Source of the DNA: Streptomyces fragilis
GTDB taxonomy: Bacteria > Actinomycetota > Actinomycetes > Streptomycetales > Streptomycetaceae
NCBI RefSeq assembly: GCF_003112515.1
Contig: NZ_BEVZ01000012.1
Location: forward strand, 1-64,000
Direction of reading: 5' to 3'
DNA length: 64,000 nt
Positions 18,226-27,477 of this stretch are shown in pieces; the first letter of the stretch is position 1; every line of letters starts with the position of its first letter. Both the position numbers and the translations under genes were made by a program. The notes beneath the pieces are model-generated. The model saw nothing but the letters and a program-made list of their open reading frames with translations, did no database searches and was not told the DNA's origin.

Positions 18226-19851
18226 CTATCGGCCCGTGCCGGCCCGCCGGGCCCGCACGGTCCGGCCGGCCGCCCAGGCCACGCCCGCCGCGCCGACCAG
18301 GACCAGCGCCCATTCGGGCAGCGTGCCCAGGGTGGTCGCCGGGGTGCTGGAGGACCGCAGCGGCACCTCCTGCACGAGGGTGCCGGGGACGAACATGCCG
18401 GTGCGCGCGGTCACCCGGCCGTCGGGCAGGATGATCGCGCTGACCCCGCTGGTCACCGGCACGGTCACCGTCCTGCCGTGCTCGACGGCCCGCACCCGGG
18501 ACATGGCGAGCTGCTGGTAGGTCATCTCGCTGCGGCCGAAGGTGGCGTTGTTGCTCGGCACCGAGAGCAGCTGGGCCCCGGAGGTCACGGTGTCGCGCAC
18601 CGCCCAGTCGAAGGCGGCCTCGTAGCAGGTGACCAGTCCGACGCCGGTGCCGTTCATCCGGAAGACGCCCGGGGTGGTGCCGCGGCTGAAGTCCCGCCGG
18701 ACCATGCTCGTCCAGGTCTCGTTGATCGCGCCGATGAGGGGGCGCAGCGGGAGGTACTCGCCGAACGGCTGGGTCTGCCGCTTGTCGTAGGTGTCGACCG
18801 GGCCCTTCACCGGGTCCCAGAGGATCTGCTCGTTGTAGACCTTGCCGTCCCGCTCGACCACGCCGCCGACGGCGATCGGGGCGTCCACGGCCTTGGCGGC
18901 GCGGTCGATGACCTCGGCGGCGTCGGCGTTGGCGAAGGGGTCGATGTCGGAGGAGTTCTCCGGCCAGAGCACCAGGTCGGGCCGCTCCGCCTCGCCGGCC
19001 GCGATGCGGCCGGCCAGCCGCTCGGTCTCGCGGACGTGGTAGTCGAGGACCGCGCGGCGCTGGGCGTTGAAGTCGAGGCCCAGGCGCGGCACGTTGCCCT
19101 GGATCACGGCGACGGTGGCCGTGCCGTCCGCCGCGCCGGCGTCCACCGCGGCGCGCGCGCCGAGTGCGGCGCCGAACGGGGCGAGCAGGCTCAGCAGCGC
19201 GGCGGCCGCGGCGCCTCGGCGCACCGCCCCGGTCCGGCGCGCCGACCAGGCCTGCCGGACCGCCTCGCAGAGGCCGAAGCCGCTCAGCACCACCGCGAAG
19301 CCGAGCAGCGGGGTGCCGCCCAGCGCGGCCAGCGGAAGCAGGACGCCGTCGGCCTGGCCGAAGGCCACCTTGCCCCAGGGGAAGCCGCCGAACGGGAAGC
19401 GCGCCCGGACGGCCTCGCCGGCCGTCCACACCGCCGCCGCCCACAGGGGCCAGGCGGGCAGCCGGGACACGGCCGCGATGCCGACCGCGGTGAGCGCGAG
19501 GAACAGCGCCTCCACGGCGACCAGGGCGAGCCACGGCCCGGGGCCGACCTCGATGCCGGTCCACACCAGCAGCGGCAGCAGGAAGCCGAGCCCGAAGAGG
19601 TAGCCGAGCCCGAGGGCGGGCTTCCACCGGCGGCCGCGCAACGCCTGGCCGAGGACGGCGAAGGCGGGCAGGGCGAGCCACCACAGGGTGCGTGGTGGGA
19701 AGCTCGCGTAGAGCAGCAGGCCGGAGAGGACGGCGGCCACGGCCGGCAGGAGCCGGCGAAGCCGGGCCGCGGCCCGGCCGCGGGGGCGCTCGGCGGATCC
19801 GCCCGCGGGCCGGTCGCCCGAGGCTTCGGTGGTGGGTGCGGTGACGGTCAC
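18226..19851 (-). CDS. lnt: apolipoprotein N-acyltransferase
   Basis: 541 residues, GTG start. The first half has about 7-8 membrane helices (for example LLPAVAAVLSGLLLYASFPP and WWLALPAFAVLG). The second half is a carbon-nitrogen hydrolase (nitrilase) domain with catalytic Glu (LVLWPENSSDID), Lys (DTYDKRQTQPFGEYLP) and Cys (GLVTCYEAAFD). This is the Lnt architecture: it transfers an acyl chain to the N-terminal Cys of mature lipoproteins on the outer face of the membrane. Streptomycetes usually have more than one lnt gene, so whether this is the active one is open. Confidence 0.9.
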   Translation of the reverse strand: MTVTAPTTEASGDRPAGGSAERPRGRAAARLRRLLPAVAAVLSGLLLYASFPPRTLWWLALPAFAVLGQALRGRRWKPALGLGYLFGLGFLLPLLVWTGIEVGPGPWLALVAVEALFLALTAVGIAAVSRLPAWPLWAAAVWTAGEAVRARFPFGGFPWGKVAFGQADGVLLPLAALGGTPLLGFAVVLSGFGLCEAVRQAWSARRTGAVRRGAAAAALLSLLAPFGAALGARAAVDAGAADGTATVAVIQGNVPRLGLDFNAQRRAVLDYHVRETERLAGRIAAGEAERPDLVLWPENSSDIDPFANADAAEVIDRAAKAVDAPIAVGGVVERDGKVYNEQILWDPVKGPVDTYDKRQTQPFGEYLPLRPLIGAINETWTSMVRRDFSRGTTPGVFRMNGTGVGLVTCYEAAFDWAVRDTVTSGAQLLSVPSNNATFGRSEMTYQQLAMSRVRAVEHGRTVTVPVTSGVSAIILPDGRVTARTGMFVPGTLVQEVPLRSSSTPATTLGTLPEWALVLVGAAGVAWAAGRTVRARRAGTGR

Positions 19852-20349
19852 TGGTGGAGTCTAAGGCGCATGTCAGGGCCCCGGATCGGGCCGGCGGACC
19901 CGCCGGCGGGGTGCCGAGGACGGTGGGTCGCCGCCGGGCAGGCGGAAACCGGCGGCAAACCGGGAGGAGACGGACGGCTTCGACGGTACCCGGGCCTGGC
20001 CGCACCCGGCCCGGCCCACGGCCGGTGACGTTGCTCTCGCCCCGGCCACCGAGGCGCTGCCGTCGGTCCCGCCCGGCCACGCGGGCAGCCGCGCGGTACT
20101 GCACCACTGACGTCCGCCTTGCCCGAACCCCGCGCACCGCCGACGCGATGCCTCGGCCCCTGACGCCGACCGCGCCGCAGGCCTGGCGCCTTCGCAAGGC
20201 TGCCGTCGGTCCCGTCCGGCCGCACGGCCACCCGCACTGTGCTTCAGCCTGACGTCGACCTGACCGAGACCCGCCGCTCCCGCCGACCCGGCGCCTCAGC
20301 GCGGACGTCGGTCCCGCCCCGGCCCCGCGGCCACCGGCGGCGCGGTGTG
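19852..20349. other. 498-bp intergenic region with three degenerate repeats
   Basis: No gene with believable codon bias is seen here. Three imperfect copies of a block built around CGTCGGTCCCG and GGCCAC occur near 20056-20080, 20200-20230 and 20300-20333. It must hold the lnt promoter (minus strand). The function of the repeats is unknown. Confidence 0.5.
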
Positions 20350-21189
20350 TCAGCGGGCCGCGCTGACCTCGCGCAGTCCGCGCCCCTCGGCGTAGAAGAG
20401 GGCGGCCTCGGTGAGCCGCGACTCGACGCCGCCGTGCAGCACGGTCAGCGTGCCCGAGCCGGCCGCAGTCCCTGCGCCGCCCCGAGCGGCGTCACCCGGC
20501 ACGGCGTCGCCCTCCGCGCCCGCGCCCATCCCCGCCGCGCCGACGCGCCGCAGCGCCTGGGCCGCGACCGCCGTGGCGGAGCCGAAGAGCTCGGGCCGGT
20601 GGCCGACGACGCGCTCGAGGGCGGTGCCGATCCGCCCGGCGACCAGTTCGTAGTGGGTGCAGCCCAGCACCACGGTGCGCACGCGGGCCGGGGTGAGCGC
20701 GGCGGCGGCCGCGACGGCGGCGTCCACGGCGGCCTCGTCGGCGTGCTCGACGGCATCCGCCAGGCCGGGGCAGGGCACCTCGGTGACGTCGACGCCCGCG
20801 GCGAACTGCTCGATCAGCCCGCGCTGGTAGGGGCTGCCGGTGGTGGCGGGAGTGGCCCAGATGGCGACCGGGCCTCCGCCGGCGGCCGCCGGCTTGATCG
20901 CGGGCACGGTGCCCACGACCGGCAGAGCGGGCTCCAGGTGCGCCCGGAGCGTGGGCAGCGCATGCACGGAGGCGGTGTTGCAGGCGACGATCAGGGCGTC
21001 CGGGCGGTGCTCCGCGGCGGCCTCGGCGACGGCCAGCGCGAGCCGGGCGATGTCCTCGGAGCTGCGGGGACCCCAGGGCATGCTGCCCGGGTCGGAGGAG
21101 AGGACCAGATCGGCGTCGGGCCTGAGCCGGCGCACCGCGGCGGCCGCCGCCAGCAGCCCGATTCCGGAGTCCATGAGCGCGATCTTCAC
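20350..21189 (-). CDS. aspartate/glutamate racemase-family protein
   Basis: 279 residues from the GTG at 21189. The N-terminal MDSGIGLL and MPWGPR match the MurI signature, and the two catalytic cysteines are present in VACNTASVHAL (near 77) and LGCTHYELVAG (near 180). These enzymes racemise glutamate or aspartate. An Ala/Gly-rich insertion near residues 215-245 (GAAGMGAGAEGDAV) is unusual. Streptomyces normally carries a canonical murI elsewhere, so this may be a paralogue acting on another acid. It is divergent from the glycosyltransferase with 57 bp between starts. Confidence 0.75.
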   Translation of the reverse strand: MKIALMDSGIGLLAAAAAVRRLRPDADLVLSSDPGSMPWGPRSSEDIARLALAVAEAAAEHRPDALIVACNTASVHALPTLRAHLEPALPVVGTVPAIKPAAAGGGPVAIWATPATTGSPYQRGLIEQFAAGVDVTEVPCPGLADAVEHADEAAVDAAVAAAAALTPARVRTVVLGCTHYELVAGRIGTALERVVGHRPELFGSATAVAAQALRRVGAAGMGAGAEGDAVPGDAARGGAGTAAGSGTLTVLHGGVESRLTEAALFYAEGRGLREVSAAR

Positions 21190-21246
21190 CCCGTCACCAT
21201 AGACGATGAGCGCGGAGTGCCCGCTTCCGTGATGCAGACTGCGGCG

Positions 21247-22476
21247 ATGAGCGTCGTGGTGTGGATCTCCGCCGTGTCCCTCGCCGTCTGGCTCTGGCTG
21301 CTGCTCGGGCACGGGCGTTTCTGGCGCACCGACGTGCGGCTCCCCGAGCGGCGGGAGCCGGCCGCGTGGCCGCGGGTGGCGGTCGTCGTCCCGGCCCGCG
21401 ACGAGGCGGACGTCCTGCCGCACAGCCTGCCGTCGCTGCTGGCCCAGGACTATCCGGGCGAGGCCGCCGTCGTGCTGGTGGACGACGGCAGCACGGACGG
21501 CACCGGCGACCTGGCCCGGCGGCTGTCCCGCCGCCACGGCGGGCTGCCGCTGACCGTCGCCTCGCCCGGGGAACCGCCGGAGGGCTGGACCGGCAAGCTC
21601 TGGGCGGTGCGGCACGGGCTCGCCGCGGCGCGGGCGGGCTCCCCCGAGTTCGTGCTGCTGACCGACGCGGACATCGCGCACGCGCCGGACAGTCTGCGCT
21701 CCCTGGTCTCCGCCGCGGTCACCGGCGGCTTCGACATGGTGTCGCTGATGGCCCGGCTGCGGGTGGCGGGCGCCTGGGAGCGTCTGGTGGTGCCGGCCTT
21801 CGTGTACTTCTTCGCGCAGCTCTACCCGTTCCGCCGGGTGGCCGGGCCCGGGTGCCGGACCGCCGCGGCCGCCGGGGGCTGCGTCCTGCTGCGCGCCTCG
21901 GCCGCCGAGGAGGCGGGGATCCCGGACACGATCCGGGGCGCGGTGATCGACGACGTGGCGCTGGCGGGTGCGGTGAAGGGTCGCGCACCGGGCGCGCGGA
22001 TCTGGCTCGGGCTGGCCGACGACGTGGTCAGCGTGCGCCCGTACCCACGCCTGCGGGACCTGTGGCGGATGGTGTCGCGCAGCGCCTACGCCCAACTGCG
22101 CCACAGCCCCGCGCTCCTGGCGGGCACGGTGGCGGGCCTGTGCCTGGTCTACCTGGCGCCTGTGGCGGCCCTGGCGGCCGGCGTGGTGGCGGGCGTGCCC
22201 GCCGCGGCGGTCTGCGGGGGCGCGGCCTGGCTGCTGATGGCGGCGAGTTACCTGCCGATGGTGCGGTATCACCGGCAGCCGCCGTGGGCCGCGGTGCTGC
22301 TGCCGTTCACCGCGTCGCTCTACACGCTGATGACGGTGGACTCCGCGGTGCGCCACCACCGGGGGCGCGGCGCCGCCTGGAAGGGCCGCACCTACGGCCG
22401 CCCCGAGGCCCTTTCCGTCACCCGTTCGCGGAGGGCTCCGAACGGCCGAACGAGCACCGGCGGACAGGACGCCTGA
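21247..22476 (+). CDS. HpnB-like family 2 glycosyltransferase, membrane-bound
   Basis: 409 residues from ATG 21247; longer upstream frames are not coding-like. One N-terminal membrane helix precedes a GT-A domain: VAVVVPARDEADVLP near residue 48, VLVDDGSTDGTGD near 80, and FVLLTDADIAHAP (the DxD) near 145. FRRVAGPGCRTAAAAGG and a late RDLWRMVSRSAYAQLR block are typical of the hopene-associated HpnB type. Two or three more helices close the protein. No hopanoid genes are adjacent, so the acceptor is unknown; a lipid-linked substrate is likely. Confidence 0.78.
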   Translation: MSVVVWISAVSLAVWLWLLLGHGRFWRTDVRLPERREPAAWPRVAVVVPARDEADVLPHSLPSLLAQDYPGEAAVVLVDDGSTDGTGDLARRLSRRHGGLPLTVASPGEPPEGWTGKLWAVRHGLAAARAGSPEFVLLTDADIAHAPDSLRSLVSAAVTGGFDMVSLMARLRVAGAWERLVVPAFVYFFAQLYPFRRVAGPGCRTAAAAGGCVLLRASAAEEAGIPDTIRGAVIDDVALAGAVKGRAPGARIWLGLADDVVSVRPYPRLRDLWRMVSRSAYAQLRHSPALLAGTVAGLCLVYLAPVAALAAGVVAGVPAAAVCGGAAWLLMAASYLPMVRYHRQPPWAAVLLPFTASLYTLMTVDSAVRHHRGRGAAWKGRTYGRPEALSVTRSRRAPNGRTSTGGQDA

Positions 22477-22597
22477 CGGACTGGCACAAAAGCCCCGTAA
22501 GACCGCATGAGGACACTCCTGAGGCCGGAGTTAACCGTGGGTAACGTGTCCGATACCGACTCCCATACACGATTCGTGATGGACAGGAGGCCCCTTT

Positions 22598-22626
22598 TTG
22601 CCAAATTCGCTCGGATTGGGTATCCA
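22598..22626 (+). promoter_or_regulatory. candidate vegetative promoter of the DUF6643-like gene
   Basis: TTGCCA (22598-22603) and TATCCA (22621-22626) are 17 bp apart, close to the main sigma factor consensus. The surrounding 200 bp are unusually AT-rich for this genome. Predicted leader is about 60 bases. Confidence 0.45.
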
Positions 22627-22695
22627 ACATCACCGCCGACACGGAAAACAACCTTCTTATCTGTCTCCCCAACGACCACATCGTGGGCTTAACTT

Positions 22696-23280
22696 ATGGG
22701 TATGACCTCCCCCCGCTCCCCTTACGGCGGCGGCTATTCCTCAGCCGCGTTCCCGGACACCCCGATCTACGACTCCCTGGTCGCCGAGCGGGGTACCCCT
22801 CAGATCGCGCCCATCCGGGTACCGCCGATGTACGACACGCCGTCGTACACCACCCACTCCTCCTACGGCACCGGCGGCAGCCACCTGCCGGCCCTGCCCG
22901 CCCTGCCGTCGGGCCCGTCCTACCAGCCGCCGGCCCCGCAGCCGCCCGCGCCGTCCTACGGGTACGGGTACCCGCAGGCGCAGCCCGCGCTCCCGGCCGC
23001 CCAGGCCGCGCTGCCTCCGGCGCCCTCCCCGGTTCCGGCCCCGTACATCCCGCAGCAGGCGGCCGGCCCGCGCGGCTATCCGACGCAGCAGCAGCCCCGC
23101 CCCGCGCCGCAGGCCGGCACCGGGTACGAGGCGATGCGTCCGGCGGCCCCCCGTCCCGCCCCGGCCCCGGCACAGCAGGCTCCGTACGGTCAGCAGGCTC
23201 CGTACGCCCCGCAGTACGGACAGCAGGCCCCGGTCTCCTACCAGCCGCAGTACGGCCAGCAGGAGTACCGCGGCTACTGA
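22696..23280 (+). CDS. Pro/Gln/Tyr-rich low-complexity protein (DUF6643-like)
   Basis: 194 residues, almost wholly disordered. The start is PIYDSLVAERGTPQIAPIRVP, a conserved block in Streptomyces proteins annotated DUF6643. After it come Pro, Ala, Gln and Tyr repeats (QQAPYGQQAPYAPQYGQQAP) ending in YRGY. No membrane helix or signal is visible. The composition resembles condensate-forming or cell-envelope linker proteins, but no function is established. The ATG at 22696 has no good RBS; the ATG at 22702 could also serve. Confidence 0.65.
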   Translation: MGMTSPRSPYGGGYSSAAFPDTPIYDSLVAERGTPQIAPIRVPPMYDTPSYTTHSSYGTGGSHLPALPALPSGPSYQPPAPQPPAPSYGYGYPQAQPALPAAQAALPPAPSPVPAPYIPQQAAGPRGYPTQQQPRPAPQAGTGYEAMRPAAPRPAPAPAQQAPYGQQAPYAPQYGQQAPVSYQPQYGQQEYRGY

Positions 23281-23317
23281 ACCGGGGAGCGGTCCGGGCC
23301 GGTGGCACGATGACCGC

Positions 23318-24145
23318 ATGGGGAACGCGGAAGTTCATTCGATCCATGTACATCCGGTCAAGGCCTTCCGGGGACAAGCTCTCCGGGAGGCCTTGATCGA
23401 GCCCTGGGGGCCGGTGGGGGACCGGCGCTGGGCCCTGGTCGACGACGGGGGAAAGGTCGTCACCCGGCGCCGGCATCCCCGTCTCGCCCTGGCCGCCGCC
23501 GAGCTCCTGCCCGGCGGCGTCCGTCTGTCCGCACCCGGCACGCAGCCGCTGACCGTCCCCGTTCCCGACCCGGCGGCCTCCGGGACGGCGGAGGTGGACG
23601 TCTTCGGCACCCGGGTGCGGGGAGTGCTCGCCGAGGAGGCGGCGCACGCCTGGTGCAGCGCCTATCTGGACGCCTCCGTGCGCCTGCTGCACATGGACGA
23701 CCCCGCGGTCGTCCGTCCGGTGGACCCCGAGTACGCCCTGCCCGGCGAGACCGTGTCCTTCGCGGACGGCTATCCCCTGCTGCTGACCACCCTCGCCTCG
23801 CTCGAGGCGCTCAACGCGGCGGTGGCGCAGGGCGACCATCCCGAGGAGGGCCCGCTGCCGATGAACCGCTTCCGCCCCAACCTGGTGGTGGACGGCTTCG
23901 AGGCCTGGGCCGAGGACGGATGGAACCGTCTGGCCGTCGGCGGCGTCCACCTCCGCGTCGCCCGCACCTGCGGGCGGTGCGTGGTGACCGCCACCGACCA
24001 GCAGTCGGCCCGCCGTGGACGGGAGCCGCTGCTCACCCTCGGCCGCCTGCGCCGCTTCGGCTCGCGACTGGTCTTCGGCCAGTACCTGGTGCCCCTGACC
24101 ACGGGCACCGTGCGGGTCGGGGACCCGGTCACGGTCCTGGAGTGA
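23318..24145 (+). CDS. MOSC domain-containing protein
   Basis: 275 residues. The N-terminal beta-barrel region (VHSIHVHPVKAFRGQAL, GPVGDRRWALVDDGGK) is MOSC_N and the rest is the MOSC domain with FRPNLVVDGFEAWAEDGW and the conserved Cys segment RTCGRCVVT near residues 218-226. The Cys binds sulfur or the molybdenum cofactor in relatives such as mARC and YcbX, which reduce N-hydroxylated compounds with electron-transfer partners. No ferredoxin domain is fused here, unlike YcbX, so a separate partner is needed. It follows the DUF6643-like gene by 37 bp. Confidence 0.85.
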   Translation: MGNAEVHSIHVHPVKAFRGQALREALIEPWGPVGDRRWALVDDGGKVVTRRRHPRLALAAAELLPGGVRLSAPGTQPLTVPVPDPAASGTAEVDVFGTRVRGVLAEEAAHAWCSAYLDASVRLLHMDDPAVVRPVDPEYALPGETVSFADGYPLLLTTLASLEALNAAVAQGDHPEEGPLPMNRFRPNLVVDGFEAWAEDGWNRLAVGGVHLRVARTCGRCVVTATDQQSARRGREPLLTLGRLRRFGSRLVFGQYLVPLTTGTVRVGDPVTVLE

Positions 24146-24295
24146 GCGGATCACCGGTCCGCACGGCGCCGGAGGCCGGGTCCGGGCGGCCGCGGGGCGG
24201 CTGTGCCGAAAGGGTGAGGTCGCTCTCTTTGCCGGCGTTCGGCGCGTGAACGGCCGGCGGGAGGGCTATCACGGAGGGGAAGACGGGGGGACACG

Positions 24296-24904
24296 GTGGG
24301 AGCGATGCGGGGGATCTGGCGGTGGCGGCACAATCCGCTGCGGCGCACGACCGATCTGGTGGAGGCCTGGGCGGCACTGGCCGCTCTGCTGCTGATCGCG
24401 GTCGCCGCGCCCCTCGCCGGTGTGCTCGCGGGCTCCGCGGCGCACGACTCGCTCAGCCGTACGGCCCGTCAACAGCACGCCGCGCGGCACCGCGTGACGG
24501 CCACCGTCCTGAAGGACCCGGCGGTCTCCGCGCAGCTTCCCGCGACCGGTGACCGTACCCCGCAGCGCGGCAACCGCCAGCGCGTCTTCGCGTCCTGGAC
24601 CGCGCCCGACGGCACCCCACGGCGTGCGCACACCTGGACGAGCCTGCGGGCTCCGCTCCCGGGGCGGCACTTCACGCTCTGGACCGACACCCGGGGCCGT
24701 CCGGTCGGCCGTCCCCTCGACACCGGCGACCTGACGCTGCAGGCGGGCCTGGCCGGCGTCGGCGCGGCCCTGCTCACCGCGGCGATCGCCGAGGCGGCCC
24801 GCCGCATGACGATCCGCCACCTGATGCGGCTGCGTTTCGAGCGGCTGGACCGGGCCTGGGAGCGGGCCGGACCCGACTGGGGCAGGACCGGTACCGGAAG
24901 CTGA
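24296..24904 (+). CDS. membrane protein of the Rv1733c-like family
   Basis: 202 residues; GTG at 24296 behind a G-rich RBS. The N-terminal RWRHNPLRRTTDLVEAW is the hallmark of actinobacterial Rv1733c-type proteins. One helix (AALAALLLIAVAAPLAGVLA, about 25-45) is followed by an extracytoplasmic domain with WTAPDGTPRRAHTW, a second helix near 145-163 (LAGVGAALLTAAIAEAA), and a short basic tail. Function is unknown in Streptomyces; the mycobacterial relative is a dormancy-related antigen. Confidence 0.78.
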   Translation: MGAMRGIWRWRHNPLRRTTDLVEAWAALAALLLIAVAAPLAGVLAGSAAHDSLSRTARQQHAARHRVTATVLKDPAVSAQLPATGDRTPQRGNRQRVFASWTAPDGTPRRAHTWTSLRAPLPGRHFTLWTDTRGRPVGRPLDTGDLTLQAGLAGVGAALLTAAIAEAARRMTIRHLMRLRFERLDRAWERAGPDWGRTGTGS

Positions 24905-25020
24905 TCACGATCGTTCACCGGGCAACCCACCGTCGACGCGCACGCTACGGTGGTCGGGCCGACACGTTCGGCCCAATCCGCTACATCCCGTGTACGACGA
25001 GGTGGGGACAGAAAAGCACC

Positions 25021-27477
25021 ATGGCACAGGGCACGGTCCAGGTGACGCACACCGGCACGTCGCGGTGGCGGCGCCGCACGGGAGAGTACTCCTCGCTCGC
25101 CTCCGCCCTGGAGGCCGCGGGCGACGGGGACGTGCTCACCGTCTCCCCCGGCACCTACCGGGAGAACCTTCTCGTCCAGCGGGCGGTGACGCTCCGGGGG
25201 CCCGAGGGACAGCCGGGGGCCGTGCGCATCGCGCCCGCCGACGGCGTGCCGCTGACGGTGCGGGGCTCCGCCGTGGTGCAGGGACTGCACCTGGAGGGGC
25301 AGGACTCGTCGGCGCCGGCGCTGCTGGTCGAGGAGGGCTCCCCGGAGATCTCCGACATCCGCGTGGTGACGCGCTCCGCGTCCGGCATCGAGGTCCGTGG
25401 CTCCGCGCGCCCCACGGTGCGCCGCTGCTCGGTGGACAACCCGGCGGGCGTGGGCATCGCCGTCACCGACGGCGCGGGCGGGCTCTTCGAGGAGTGCGAG
25501 GTGACCGCGGCCGGGCAGGCGGGCGTGGCGGTGCACGGCGGGGCGCGGCCCCGGCTGGAGCGCTGCCGGGTGCACCACGCCGCCGGCGCCGGTCTGAGCG
25601 CCACCGGGGAGAACTCCTTCGTGGAGGCGGTCGGCTGCGAGATCTACGAGGTGCGCGGCAGCGGCGTGCAGATCACCGGCCGGGCCACCGGTCAGCTCAC
25701 CGACTGCGACGTGCACCGCACGGCCGGGGACGGCGTCACCATGGACACCGACGCGGTCCTCACCCTGGCCGACTGCCGGATCCACGACGTCCCCGAGAAC
25801 GCGATGGACCTGCGGTCCCGTTCCGTTCTCACGCTCACCCGCACCAGCGTCCGGCAGTTCGGGCGCAACGGGCTCTCGGTGTGGGATCCGGGGACCCGGG
25901 TCGACGCCCATCAGTGCGAGATCTTCGACTCGACCGGCGACTACCCGGCGGTCTGGGTGAGCGACGGCGCGACCGCGGTGCTGGACTCCTGCCGCGTGCA
26001 CGACGTGCCGGACGCGCTGTTCGTGCTGGACCGCGGGTCGCGTGCGGACGTGGTGGACAGCGACCTGAGCCAGGTCCGCAACACGGCGGTCTCGGTCAGC
26101 GACGGCGCGACCGCGCAACTGGACGACTGCCGCATCCGGGACGCCGCCACCGGCGCCTGGTTCCGCGACCACGGCAGCGGGGGCACGCTCGCCAACTGCT
26201 CGCTGGACGGCACCCAGACGGGCGTGATCGTCACCAAGGGGGCGGACCCGACGGTGGAGCGGTGCACCGTCGACGGGCCGGCCGAGGCGGGGTTCTACGT
26301 GTCGGCGGGCGGCCGGGGCACCTTCGTCGGCTGCACGGTGACCGGCAGCGGCGGCTACGGCTTCCACGTCCTGGACGGCTGCCGCACCACCTTGCGCAAG
26401 TGCCGCACCAAGCGGTGCGCGCGCGGCGGTTACGAGTTCGCGGAGGCGGGGGCGGGCGGCGCGGGCGGACCGGACGTGGAGGACTGCACCGGCGACGAGA
26501 GCCTCGGCGCCGGCTCCTCGCCCGGGAGGGGATCCGCCACCGGCGAGGGCGCGGTGCTGACCGCCCCCGCGCAGGCGGGCACGGGCGGGCTGCTGGGCTC
26601 CGTGCCGGCGCCGAGAGCCGGGGCTCCGGCCGGTCCCGCGGGCGAGGCGGGTGGCGGCGCCCCGGTGCGGGCCGCGCAGGAGGTGCTGGGCGCCCTCGAC
26701 GCGCTGGTCGGCCTGGAGAGCGTCAAGCGGGAGGTGCGGGCGCTCACCGACATGATCGAGGTGGGCCGGCGGCGTCAGGAAGCGGGCCTCAAGGCGGCGT
26801 CGGTCCGCCGTCACCTGGTCTTCACCGGCTCCCCCGGCACCGGCAAGACGACGGTGGCCCGGCTGTACGGAGAGATCCTGGCCTCGCTGGGCGTGCTGGA
26901 GAAGGGGCATCTGGTCGAGGTTTCCCGGGTCGACCTGGTCGGCGAGCACATCGGGTCGACGGCGATCCGCACCCAGGAGGCGTTCGACCGGGCCAGGGGC
27001 GGTGTGCTGTTCATCGACGAGGCGTACGCCCTCTCGCCGGAGGACTCGGGCCGGGACTTCGGCCGGGAGGCGATCGACACGCTGGTGAAGCTGATGGAGG
27101 ACCACCGGGAGGCGGTGGTGGTGATCGTCGCGGGCTACACGGAGGAGATGGAGCGCTTCCTGTCCGTCAACCCCGGTGTGGCGTCCCGCTTCTCGCGGAC
27201 CATCAGGTTCGGCGACTACGGCCCCGGCGAGCTGCTGCGGATCGTGGAGCAGCAGGCCGAGGAGCACGAGTACCGGCTGGCGGACGGCACGGACGAGGCG
27301 TTGCTGAAGTACTTCGCGGAGATCCCCAAGGGGCCCGCGTTCGGCAACGGACGCACCGCCCGCCAGACCTTCGAGGCGATGGTGGAACGGCACGCGGGCC
27401 GGGTGGCGCAGCTGCCCGACCCGAGCACCGAGGAGCTCAGCCTGCTCCACCCGGAGGATCTCCCGGCGCTGGACTGA
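25021..27477 (+). CDS. right-handed beta-helix/AAA+ (CbxX-type) fusion protein
   Basis: 818 residues. Residues about 20-500 form a parallel beta-helix of repeated coils (recurring C(E/R)V, V.DSDLSQV, and D(D/S)CR(I/V)(H/R)D units), of the pectate-lyase-like type. A low-complexity Gly/Ala linker (about 500-555) joins it to a CbxX/CfxQ-type AAA+ domain. That domain has Walker A GSPGTGKTTVARLYG near 602, Walker B VLFIDEAYAL near 660, a sensor segment VVVIVAGYTEEM and the arginine-finger region NPGVASRFSR. AAA+ proteins of this class include ESX EccA and Rubisco activase CbbX. The beta-helix probably binds a client polymer or protein that the motor remodels (inference). No signal peptide, so cytoplasmic. 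Confidence 0.88.
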   Translation: MAQGTVQVTHTGTSRWRRRTGEYSSLASALEAAGDGDVLTVSPGTYRENLLVQRAVTLRGPEGQPGAVRIAPADGVPLTVRGSAVVQGLHLEGQDSSAPALLVEEGSPEISDIRVVTRSASGIEVRGSARPTVRRCSVDNPAGVGIAVTDGAGGLFEECEVTAAGQAGVAVHGGARPRLERCRVHHAAGAGLSATGENSFVEAVGCEIYEVRGSGVQITGRATGQLTDCDVHRTAGDGVTMDTDAVLTLADCRIHDVPENAMDLRSRSVLTLTRTSVRQFGRNGLSVWDPGTRVDAHQCEIFDSTGDYPAVWVSDGATAVLDSCRVHDVPDALFVLDRGSRADVVDSDLSQVRNTAVSVSDGATAQLDDCRIRDAATGAWFRDHGSGGTLANCSLDGTQTGVIVTKGADPTVERCTVDGPAEAGFYVSAGGRGTFVGCTVTGSGGYGFHVLDGCRTTLRKCRTKRCARGGYEFAEAGAGGAGGPDVEDCTGDESLGAGSSPGRGSATGEGAVLTAPAQAGTGGLLGSVPAPRAGAPAGPAGEAGGGAPVRAAQEVLGALDALVGLESVKREVRALTDMIEVGRRRQEAGLKAASVRRHLVFTGSPGTGKTTVARLYGEILASLGVLEKGHLVEVSRVDLVGEHIGSTAIRTQEAFDRARGGVLFIDEAYALSPEDSGRDFGREAIDTLVKLMEDHREAVVVIVAGYTEEMERFLSVNPGVASRFSRTIRFGDYGPGELLRIVEQQAEEHEYRLADGTDEALLKYFAEIPKGPAFGNGRTARQTFEAMVERHAGRVAQLPDPSTEELSLLHPEDLPALD

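Noticed and set aside
20350-21189. Essential murI (glutamate racemase)
   Set aside because: Only family-level motifs are present, plus an odd insertion; Streptomyces normally has a canonical murI elsewhere, so the symbol was not assigned.
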